A stretch of 64,000 nt of DNA from Pomacea canaliculata (Eukaryota > Mollusca > Gastropoda > Architaenioglossa > Ampullariidae). The stretch covers positions 25,453,319 to 25,517,318 of the forward strand of contig NC_037591.1 of the NCBI RefSeq assembly GCF_003073045.1. Reading direction: 5' to 3'. Within the stretch, counting starts at the first letter, position 1, and the number at the start of each line of letters is the position of its first letter. The notes beneath the pieces were generated by a model. It searched no databases, was not told the origin of the DNA, and saw only the letters and a list, made by a program, of their open reading frames with translations. A program made the translations under genes and the position numbers. Shown here piece by piece: positions 37,401-47,559 of this stretch.

Positions 37401-40400
37401 GGAAAAGACGTTCAGAAGGATGAAGCGCTAAGTGCGCAGACCTCTGTGATCCACACCAACAAGGGTTAGGAATACATCTCGCGACAAACCATTCAACGAG
37501 ATCGTGGCGGGAGACTAGACACAACAAATAAACATAAGATATGTTTACATCTCTGTGTTCCAGCCAACAACTCCTGGACCAGCACAATTGGTCTTCAGAG
37601 TCCACTGTGGCTGGAAGTGACCGGAAGAGTAGGGGGCGCAAACGCACATGATTTTGACCACGTGTACACTTTCACCGAATACAAGCCGGGCTCCGTCCCA
37701 GCTACAGAGCTTGAGGTCAGATTACGTCATTTCCTGTAGCTAGATCAGGTCCTAGTCTCATATCACGCTTCGTGGCACAGTTATCTCTCTCTCTCTTCAT
37801 AGCCTTTTCCCACATATGGAGATTTACTCCTAGATGCAGGACCGTGCTTAGGAGCAGGCAGGCGAGGCATCTCCCTAGGGCCCCGCGCTTTTGGCGATCC
37901 TGGCATGGAGGGCCCCGCACATGCCTAGGGCCCAATGGGGGCTAAGAACGGGCCTACCTAGATGGAAGCACTATCGAGCTACCAAAGCTGCAAAAACTGC
38001 ACTAAAGCCAAGCAGTCATCTCAGAGAACTAAGAGTGTTTCTGATGCTACATATTTCTTTTTCAGACTCCACCGGGCGTATACTGTGAAAACCGTATTAA
38101 CACCAAGCCCCTGCCCAACATCACTGACAACTTCAGCTACCGAACGGAGATTGTGGATACGGCGACAAAATACATCAACTTTATGTCGGTAAGTGCCACT
38201 CACGGAATAGAGTAGGAATAATTGAAAGAAAATGGAGCAAGCTGGTCTGTGTGGGGTTTTGATATGGTTTTTGGTTGCCAGACTGACAGGAGGCCATATG
38301 CATATGTAACTGTCTTATCACAGACTCTTATAAATAACTACAACATGCCGTCTATTGCGTTTTCAAATAAGAATTAATCTGATTAAGGATGTACATCACT
38401 TATATCTCAGCCAGCTGCTGAGAGGAGACATTTTTGTGCTTGTCAAAAATACATTTTGCGTGCTTGTGTTTGACCAATTCTGCATTTAAAGAGTTCAGTA
38501 TGTCGTTGGTTTGTTCTATGAAAGTTTCACGACTTTGATCTGTCTTCGTAGGAGTATTACTACCTACAAATGCGTGTATCGGAGTACGAATACCAGCCCG
38601 AAACTGGGTCTCCTTACGGTTCAAATCCGATTCGCCGTCTACACGACTTCCGTACAGGTAAGTGGTAATTGTAGTGGTGCAGGCGGTAATGGTTGTTGGT
38701 GCTGGTGATCGGGTTAGTTTGACCAACAATGATGGAGGTAAGGATGCTGTTGACTGCCGCTAACCATCTATCGCAAGGTTCGTCAATGTGGAATCATCTT
38801 ATGATTCCCTGAGCGCTTGACACACCCATGAATATAATACAGATTTGATTTGTCACTGTCATTCATTGGTGTTTTCATAATACAGTAACATCAAAAATTT
38901 ATATGTTTAATGAAACATGTTTTCCTGAAGCCTTTACGTTCATCCACTAAGTCTCTAACCTTTCTGTAGGGTTTTTTTTACAAGAGTCTATAACGTCGTC
39001 CCCCATTAGAAAAAACGTTTAGCAACACTTCAGACTTCTCACTCTCACACGCACACAGATTAGAAGGAGTGCTACTCACCTTCGAAGCTAGAGCTGTTTC
39101 CAATCACATTTCGTCGTGTGTGCAGGAGTGGCCTACATCATGGACACTGTTCTCGGCAACTGCACGGTGACACCCATCTCCAAGCTCAGCGCCGATGCCA
39201 CGGCCGCTGACTCCGTGCACGTGCGCATGAAAAACGAGCGCGAGTTCTTCAGTTTCAACAACAAGTTTACGTATGCCGGCCAGGTCAGTGGGCGACTCGG
39301 ATCGAGCAGACAGAATGCAGCAAGTCCCTTTTGTTTGGTCTTCTCTAGGAGATGTAGTCTTGGTGATTACCGTGCACTGATAAAGCGGGGAATGCATGCA
39401 CGTGCAGCCACGCGCACACAGGAATGAGATTTTACCAACTGGTCGCCTATCTGCGGGCTGCGAACGATCATGGGCCTCGTGCACAGGCGCTGTAGCAGTA
39501 TGGCTAACGCCAAGCAGTCAGCTAAAGTGGTCATAAACTGTAAGCAGCTTAGCTGACCGCTTTCCCTTTAACCATTCATCGGGCGCCTAGCGACGCAGTG
39601 AGCAGCTACATCGTTCCCGCAGAATGTTCATAGCAAAACTTAGTGTTATCTTTTGCATGTCTTATAAGATATCTGTGTCGGGGGTAGGGGACCGGAGCTC
39701 TGGAAGCGTGCCTGCGTGCGTGTGTGTATGTGTGAGTGTCTTTACATACATATGTATATCCTATTTGGAATTTCAGCGCGTTGCTCGAGACATCGACTGC
39801 GATGTGTGGGTGTCGGTGAAGGATGACTGGCCTGCAAACCAACCTTTCGAGACACACTGGGAGTGGTACTTTGCTACGGTCAGTTACTATGTGCACTGCA
39901 TTGGCACTCAGTGCCATTATCATCGTTGTCGTCATTTTAGTAGTTATATAAACCCGATTTATCAACGAAGGTAACAAGCAACCTATGTACAGGATTGAGC
40001 CCCGCCTTCCATTTCGCAGACATGTTGAGCCACTTACAGCTCCTTCCCCCTGACGACCACCAGGCTTAGATGCTTTAAGGCACACTGGATTTAATTACTG
40101 CTTCATCGTCAGTATGTATGCAAGATGCTAAAGAGCACAAGATTACAAACTAACCTTTTCTCTCTGAACTCTTTCCGTTACAAAAAAATGATGTTCCTGT
40201 TTTGCTGTTTTGTTTTTTCCCGCTGTCGCTGTGGCGCCTGACGTGTCACGTGGTACAGGCAGCTTGGCTGGAGCTGGCCGGGTACCAATACGAAGCGCTT
40301 CTACCAGTCATGCTGCGCATCACCGCCCAGGCCTTTGATGTGAGTCTTACTACCGCACTTTCCCGAAAATAAGACCTAAACGCAAAATAAGACTTCAATG

Positions 40401-42840
40401 GATTTTTCAGGATGCTGTCCCATATAAACTCTACTTAACATCGTCAGCCAGACGGCCGGATTTATATTAATAAATCAATAAATAATATTACTACGTTAAT
40501 ACTTCAAATAATGACTATACAAGGGATAGCGAACAATGGCTCAACAGGAAAAAATTTAGGCCGGAAATTTAAGGTTTTGAGAGTTATGACAATGTTCCAG
40601 AATGTACATGAAAAATAAGCCATTCCCTGAAAATCCGCCCTAATCTATTTTTGGTGCAAAAATTAAAAAAGAAACATTCATTCTTTTAGAGGAAACACGA
40701 TATTTTCATTTTTTCCGCCAAGCTTCCTCGCTGCGGCAGTTCACAAACACTTCACACGAGATTCACATTTCATTGGGTCTTATTGTCTTCGTCCAGTCCT
40801 GACATAAACTTATTTTGTCATGTCTAGCTCTTGTTCTTGCATTTTCTTAAATAATGAATTTATCTTATTGATATTGAGAGATGTTATTTCCTGGACTTCC
40901 GGTTATTCTAAGTTTCCCCTATTCAGCCACCTTTTGAACGCATCTATCACATCTACGATTACCGAGAGGGTGAACTCAACAACAGGGACTTTGACATTAG
41001 CACCTGCTTCAACAAGACTCATAGAGTGGAGTACATCGTGACATTTCCAGGTGAAGCCTTTTCATCAGTAATCCTATAATAGCATCAGACAAACAGACTG
41101 TCATACTACTTATAATATTTTAATTTTTTGCTGAAAAGACAGGTTCTATAGCATGTTCATGTCCTATTATGAATGTTTCCAGCGTAAACTATTGCAAACC
41201 AACTCTGCCATCTAGAATGGAACAAAGTTTTCACTTCTAGCAAAGAGCTCTTAGAAATATTAAGTTAGAGTAACGGGGTGCTCACTAACAACAGATATTT
41301 CAATCCTGTCAGGAAACTACAGCATATTTGTAGCTCCTAGTCTGACGGACTTCAGGGACCAGTTCCTCGTCACCACAACTTCTATCTGCCAAGTCTCCTA
41401 CTTGAGAGTGGCAAGAACAAGGGTATGTCCACGACACAAATCCACACCACGGTCTTCACTCATCATTGAGCATATGATTCTTTTGTGTCGTACATGAGTA
41501 AGAACACTGTTGGATCATGCACTGAGCCCAGTAACAACACACTTTCGACCTCCTGTTAACCCCTTCTCCCTCTTAGCCCCCTCCAGTCTGGTTATATTAT
41601 GTTATATTGATATACCATGGAAACGTTTACAAAAATAAAGAATTGTTTTGATAAAGCATTATAGTAGGGTTGATACTTTGATTATAGAAAAGGTGGCCTG
41701 TAAATTGTTTAGCATAAAAGTTTGTTTTCTTCTTTGAGGTGGATTACGACAGCAACAACATCTATGTGTCTTTCTCGCTCCTTGACCAAGCGCCCATCGC
41801 CGGCGATGTCCAGCAAAGTGAACCAGAAGCATCTCTTCAAGAGGCGGGAGACAGGCTGCAAAGTGCAATTAACAACGGTTACTTTTTGTCTCGGTGCCAG
41901 TGCAAATGGTCAAAAGGTTAGTTGCGGGTGCTATTATGATGCATTTCTTAGAGGCGGGACTATCATTGTGGTAATGTTGATGACAATATCATCGGTGATG
42001 GCGATTGGTATTGATGTGGCAGTCGGGGTAGAAATAGATTTTGAGCTGAAATGTAAACGATAAATAATTAGTCGCTCAGTTCTCATACCCCTCTCGTTAT
42101 TACCCGCAACTACACACAGTGTGTGTGAGAGAGAAATTTATTTTACACTTTATGATACCGCAGATAGCACAGCTCAAGGCTACTAAAGTCTCCATCGGCG
42201 TGGCACCTACCCCGAATCCTAAGGCAGCGCCACCCCCTCCACCCCACCAGCATTCTCTACAGCAGAGACCACCACGTGATCAGCCTCCTTCCAGCCGCGA
42301 CGACCTCCGCCTTAGTGTACAGAGAGCAAAACCAAGTCCTAAAGCATCATCCACTTCTTATAGCAAGGGTAAGCAGGTCAAGCTATTACCTGCCGGTGAT
42401 GTGCACTGGACAAAAACAAAAACTACCTTTAGACACATTTATAAACAATAAATTGACGAACGAGGGGTTGGGATCCAAAAACCTGTATTCATTTCCTCGA
42501 CATGAGGTTGAGTATTAAATATGGTGACTGTAGATGGCGTCGTCTGCCTCCATGTTGCAGGCGCCGTGGTGGGTCTAGCCATCGTCATGCTGCTGGTGGG
42601 TTACTCCTTTGGCGTCGGCCTCATGTTGCTGGCTCATCGCCGTCTGATGCACGAGCGCGCACCCGCCTTCCTGGACAACCTCTGAGGGAGCTCCAAGCAC
42701 AGAACGGAAAGTTGGACAGTTCAGACGCCGACAGCGAGACGCTGAAAGAACCCTCTGCTTCACAAATAGGGATGGACAGCCATGAACCTACAGGTGCTGC
42801 TTCTGAACATCCTTACGTCAACGTGTCGCTGGAGAGCTAG
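34463..42840 (+). CDS. LolA-like type I membrane protein, paralogue B
   Basis: Fifteen coding exons: 34479(ATG)-34590, 34813-35015, 35624-35750, 37170-37300, 37564-37715, 38066-38188, 38552-38657, 39126-39283, 39777-39878, 40259-40339, 40927-41050, 41313-41422, 41739-41916, 42164-42368, 42561-42685 or -42840. A signal peptide (MLLLVFVTTLFSSVTKA) opens the protein, and it aligns with paralogue A throughout. Shared motifs include IHEFYDF, YFDYNTKEVLAV, NTKPLPNITDNFSY and GVAYIMDTVLGNCTVTPI. The stalk is Pro-rich (PKAAPPPPPHQHS). The transmembrane helix is AVVGLAIVMLLVGYSFGVGL. Coding exons 1, 6 and 12 have exactly the same lengths as their partners in A (112, 123, 110), and phases match all along. 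Frame breaks occur in exons 2, 13 and probably 15. Function is unknown. Confidence 0.8.
34813..35015 (+). CDS. Paralogue B exon 2, one base short
   Basis: It starts in phase as GPSKPLLAPRFSLRIEANLD and IDIHEFYDFPATEGLS. From about 34,934 the homologous reading moves back one base: QWDESKHTRVYFDYNTKEVL, matching PFYLYYDYNTNEMLSIFPN of paralogue A. At 203 bp the exon is one base short of the length that joins exon 3 in phase. A missing base near 34,931-34,936 explains both facts. Confidence 0.8.
37837..37956. mobile_element. Short hAT-type MITE, 120 bp
   Basis: It begins caggaccgtgcttagg and ends with the near-inverse gctaagaacgggccta. It is flanked by a perfect 8-bp duplication cctagatg (37,829-37,836 and 37,957-37,964). 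The interior is dense in gggcccc motifs. Located between exons 5 and 6 of paralogue B. Confidence 0.88.
40345..40700. mobile_element. Possible decayed DNA transposon in an intron
   Basis: The left side contains cccgaaaataagacctaa and aaaataagac repeats, and the right side aaaataagccattccctg. This resembles non-autonomous elements whose ends read as ccgaaaataagac. No clean inverted ends or target duplication were found, so the call is tentative. It fills most of the intron after exon 10 of paralogue B. Confidence 0.35.
41739..41916 (+). CDS. Paralogue B exon 13, frame break at T5 run
   Basis: The opening frame gives VDYDSNNIYVSFSLLDQAPI and GDRLQSAINNGYF. After the T5 run at 41,883-41,887, only the frame one base on ends in the phase required by exon 14; it reads CLGASANGQK. 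The original frame runs into TAG at the splice site. The next exon's IAQLKATKVSIG fits directly after GQK, as IGSMTVLSTSL fits after GGQ in paralogue A. Confidence 0.65.
42561..42840 (+). CDS. Paralogue B last exon: membrane helix and tail
   Basis: In phase the exon encodes the helix, then LAHRRLMHERAPAFLDNL and TGA at 42,683-42,685. One base on, the sequence stays open to TAG at 42,838-42,840. It encodes a hydrophilic acidic tail containing QPLRELQAQNGKLDSSDADS and ending SEHPYVNVSLES. That reading looks like a genuine cytoplasmic tail, so a one-base loss near 42,671-42,674 is plausible. The short version ending at TGA cannot be excluded; paralogue A has only a short tail. Confidence 0.6.
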
Positions 42841-44495
42841 AAAGTCCACAAGGGGTACGAAGCATTCAACTAGAGACTTAAAAATATAAAAACTGATACG
42901 ATGCAAGGCAAGTTCTGTTACAATAGGTAAATGTCGTCCTGTCGTTATGTTGTGAGAGATGTTACATACCTTACTATTTTTTTCTGATTTTATAGGTACG
43001 TGAATGATAATCTATGAAGTTGCGTTTGACTTTTGTTTGGTTACATTTACTCGACAGCAAGATTAGTTTTATCCCTTTTCCCGCCACCAACCTTATCCCA
43101 TCCCTATCAAAGAGCAAACATTCACTCGGAAGCTATTGTCTTACACTGTTGTGACTACGTGGTTGTTGCTAACCTATATAATGTGAAATTGGTTTACCTA
43201 CTCTTTTTCCAGACCAGCTCGGAAACACTTTCTTGGTTTCCCCCACCCCAACCGTATCCCTCGCAAATCTCGATCTCATTGATATCATATTCCTGGCTGA
43301 CCGACCTAGATGATACCTCTTCAATGACATCAGTAAAATTATTTTTCTTGCTGTCTCAGAAATCAGCTAAAATCTGCTTATGTGTATTTTGAAAGTATTT
43401 ATGTAGCTGAAGGAAATTATTAAAAACAAAATACATTACCACAGACATGAGATTTTATTTCTGAAAGTGATACAATGTTCATATCCTAATGTGAAGACAG
43501 TTTAGTTTCCAAGAAGCGTTGATTTGTATCATCCAGATGAACAGTAGTGAGATTTTTCTGGAAGTGTGGGGGAAGTAGAACCATCAACGCTGAATGAACT
43601 CATCCAATAATGTCAGGCACACGACTCAACTGACGATATAGCTGCAAACGGGAAATACAGCATGAGCCATACATTCATAGTCTTCACGGCATATGTAACT
43701 TTGCCTCGCTTGTCACTATATAGTTGTATCTTCGTCCAAAGAGCTTGATGCAGTGCTTTGTGAATTTGTCTGTAGAGTCTGTAAATGCCAAGGACCGCAG
43801 AGAGAATTGATGAAAGGTAGAGTAGTGGCGAAAGAACAGAAAGTTAAGGGGAAATATTCTTCTTCCATTCATGTGCAATGGCTTCTCGAGACTGCAGAGT
43901 CACATCAGCAAACAATGTGTCGACTACACAATTTCTGGTTCCATCAACAATTATCCTCGGTTTTAAAAGGATATCTGCTAGGTACCGAGATCTCGGAACC
44001 AAAGGTAGTTATGATTCAAAATCTTTACCGTGATAAAGTAGGCTTTGTATTGGTCCTCAGTCACGTGGTCCTTACCTGTTGAATTAAACAGGACACAAGA
44101 AAGGTGTCACTTGATGCTGATGAAAGCCTGCTTATAGATGAGACAGGATATTTAACAGGCTGCTCGTTAACCGAACGTATGCTTTACTAAACGAGCAGAT
44201 ATTTTTGCTGGCCAAGCACAGAAATTACTACACTTCTATCATTAAACATACATTACCATTACTTGCATTACAGAAACTACACTTAACGTCGCATTCATGT
44301 CCACTACCGGCACTACACTTCCATCACTGACCTTACATGTCCCAACAAGGATTTCTTCTCATTACCAACACAACACCCTGTGTCAGAAGCAACACTCAGT
44401 GTCACAAGCGCAACTTGTCCTAGACCTCGACAGCATACCCAATGCACACCCAACACATACCCGACACACAGTGTGTCGTATACCAACACGTAGCA

Positions 44496-44949
44496 CAGGG
44501 GTGGGAACAGTTTTCTTTTTTTGCGAGCAGGTCTCAAAATGGTAAGCTATGAGTCGGGCCGGTAAAATACCAACAACCCAGACCAGGTGACTACACAACA
44601 AACCTAGTGATAATGGAATGGACTACAGATGAGTACAGAACAGCATTCTCTTACCGAAGTTATTGTGTAAAGCGAAGCTGTTTGAATTCGCTCACAATAA
44701 AACTTTAAAACCAGCCTTTCCTTTGAAGGCAGCCGCTCTCTAACGCTCACATCAAACATGTCAGCCATGTTATTTGTTATCTTTGTTTTTTGTCTGTGTT
44801 AGAATGCTACGGACTGCCGATTTCAACGCTGTTGTACTTCATAAATTAAATTTCAATCAAATTAACCTAGGCTGAATTTTTAAAAAAAAGGAAAGCAAGT
44901 GCACTTCACATTAGCCGGTCCAAAGACATCCATAGTTCACTCATCCCTG
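44496..44949. mobile_element. hAT-type MITE, 454 bp
   Basis: It begins caggggtgggaacag and ends with the inverse-like gttcactcatccctg. Flanks are acgtagca (44,488-44,495) and acgtagcg (44,950-44,957), an 8-bp duplication with one mismatch. The CAGGGGTGGG terminus is typical of hAT elements. It lies just 3' of the last identified exon of the EF-hand gene. Confidence 0.85.
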
Positions 44950-45006
44950 ACGTAGCGTGACACTGACCCACGACTAGGAGCAGTCTGTGGTCTATCGCCT
45001 ACTTAC

Positions 45007-47555
45007 CAGAGGTGTCGATGGCCTCATAAAACCTGACGAAGTCGCCCATCTCCAAGCGATGGTCGTGGTCAGAGTCGTAGAGCGTGAAGAGCGCCTTCTC
45101 TAGCCATGCAGCTCCGGCGCCAGCTCTTGAGTGTAGTTGGCGAACTCGGTCTGTGAAATTTGTCATCGTCTGAAACACGGCCAGCAATGTCCTTGATCTT
45201 GGATATTAGACAGTAAATTTGGTCCAAGAAAAAACTTTCGCTCTCTGTAACACTAGCAGTAGAATGTCTTTCACCTTTGGCACTAGCCAGTAAACATACA
45301 GACGGGTAGGACAGATGAAATGTCGGGTTCCCCTCGGAAACTTAGACAATAACATGTAAGCTCGAAGTTAGAGATGAAGGACTCAGGGTTGAAACAGTAT
45401 CAGTACAGTCACCACAAACTCGTGAGCCTGAAAATGTATCGTTACAGACTCGGGAAAACTAAACACTACTCACTGTTATGGTCGTAGGCTAGTAGCTGTC
45501 GATAAACTCTCTGAGAGTCAGGATCCCGTCACCGCTGCGATCGGCGTCCTCAAACAGGATATGCACGGCGTCGGTAACGTTAGGGTAATGATGTTCTTCT
45601 GCCCTAAGATCACGAGATATTAACACATATTACAGGCCAAAAATCATAACAGCGAACGAATTTCTATCTTCATTAGCTTTGGCTATCTGATAACAAGCAG
45701 GAATCTTTCACACCTGCAAATTCCGGCGAAGCAGTCAGCCCTGTAAACAGATGTGACATACAGAGAGACAACAGAAGACCCGAGACGAGATCTGAACCGC
45801 TCATCACTGCATGCTATGGCTTAAGGGGGAGAGGGGGGCAAGGGGGACAGCCGTACCCTCAAAAAGATACTGAAGGGGCAAGAACATCTTTATGACCCTT
45901 GCTCAATGCTTGAGATGTTATTCTTCACAAAGTACAAAAAGGTAGAGGAACCGAGAGAGAAAAAAATGACAAAGATAAATCTTTCTTTACGATGGTATCA
46001 GACTAAGCAATAGTTATACTTTTTTACATCTAGTCCTCAATCTAAAGAAAGGAAAAAGTAAACACTACTTTACTACAAAACTCATGTGGGTTTTTTTAGC
46101 ACACTGACTTGCAAACTGTGAATGTGATTATAAAGTTTATTTTATTCTGAATATTACATAATTTTTTGGCGATTGGGATAACTGAGCGAGTCATTTTTCA
46201 ATTAGTTTTGTTTCTGTTAAGTGTTGCTTGTCGTTTAACACTAAAAGCACATTTTTTGTGATGCTACCACCGTGCACGTGCGAGTGTATGCATGGCTGCA
46301 CACCTGTTCTTTCTATTTTTCATAATGTGCGAATGCGAACGTTGTTCACTGTCAGCATGGAGTTTGACCCCCTCCCTCCGAAAGCCAGTATCTTCCTACC
46401 CCACTGACTGGGGATTGATGAGTCATCCCAGGACATCCCAGGAATCTATCAAGACGAAGTTATCGACATAGTACTGTACTAATAAAAGAAAGTGGAGGGG
46501 GAAGAAGGAAGAGAAGGAAGACGACAAAATGTGGAAAGGTAATGGGGAAGGTGAAAAAATAACAGAGTACATGTTCATTGTTTTGACTCCATGTCGTTAC
46601 ACTTTCATGGAATGACAAAGCAAAAGAAGCAGACTCAATAAACTATGGCTTTTCTGATTTTTCCCCTCAGTGTTCAGATAACATGCGATTATCTGTGTCC
46701 GCCCATCCTTGATCTGGCTATTTAATATCCTGACTTTATGTACACTTGTCGGGAAAACAATCGGTTAAAAAGTCCGAAATAACTGGAACATGATATCCTG
46801 GGTCTTTAGAGATAAAGAGAGTTTTTAAAGTGACGAAGACATTGAAATAATTAGGACGAACTTTTCCTTGACTATCTCAAAAATGGCAACTTTTAAACCT
46901 CCCTTTACCTCCCCTCCAATGCTTTATTTTCTGTAATCAAGCCTGAATAGTGATGATTTAATGCTCTCCCTCTACCTTCATTTATCTCTCTTGTGACTTT
47001 TGTCCACATACGCCTATATGGTCCCAGCTCTTCAACTGGATGTAGTTTTCACAATACAAACGTATTCATCTGTCTATACTACTGTTGACCTCACTGTGTA
47101 TAGTGATGATTGTATCTCGAGAACGGAAGGCGGTTATTCAAGCAGATTTTTGTTTTGGAAATACTCTCTTTCACTGAAACTTTAAAATATTGCACCCCAC
47201 TAGACAGTCGGCATAGTTTTTTTAAATACATTAACAAGTACCTCCTGAATCACAAAATGTGCTAACTGGGTGGCGGACAGTTATAGAATTTACTGATGCT
47301 AGTCCGTTTCAAGGATGATATAAGGTCAATCTGGGCTGCTGCCTCACTTTCTAGTTTAATTCTCGGTGTCCTGGTGCCCCCGTGATCAAATCATTATAAC
47401 TGGGTACATTTTGTGTCCCACGACTGCACCATCGCAGCCATCCGTTCCACCAGCATCACCAGCACCAATAATTAACCGTGAGCACACACGTGACACCCGA
47501 TCAGCTCTTACCCGAAGCACAGCGGCAGGGATGCAGCAAGCAGCAGGAGCAACAT
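45007..47555 (-). CDS. Secreted EF-hand calcium-binding protein, broken
   Basis: Minus-strand exons: 47512-47555 (MLLLLLLAASLPLCF, signal peptide), 45714-45740 (27-bp microexon), 45474-45603 (AEEHHYPNVTDAVHILFEDA and EF-hand 1), 45007-45169 (EF-hands 2-3). Loop 1 is DRSGDGILTLRE with Asp, Ser, Asp, Gly and Glu at positions 1, 3, 5, 6 and 12. Loop 3 is DSDHDHRLEMGD. Loop 2 spans the exon 3/4 junction and is visible only across a frame change (N-terminal YDHN, then QISQTEF). Three one-base losses are inferred, near 45,496, 45,164 and 45,103. The last identified exon ends with an open donor (gtaagt), but I find no further exon down to 43.4 kb; a fourth EF-hand would normally follow. This may be a pseudogene or an assembly artefact. 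The family is known from small secreted mollusc EF-hand proteins (from memory). Confidence 0.75.
45750..47505. other. First intron of the EF-hand gene
   Basis: Mostly AT-rich non-coding sequence with homopolymer runs. I see no exon, mobile element or RNA gene in it. Confidence 0.5.
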
Positions 47556-47559
47556 GTTT

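Noticed and set aside
39606..40085. 159-codon minus-strand frame
   Set aside because: It is antisense to exon 9 of paralogue B and adjoining introns, and contains no recognisable domain.
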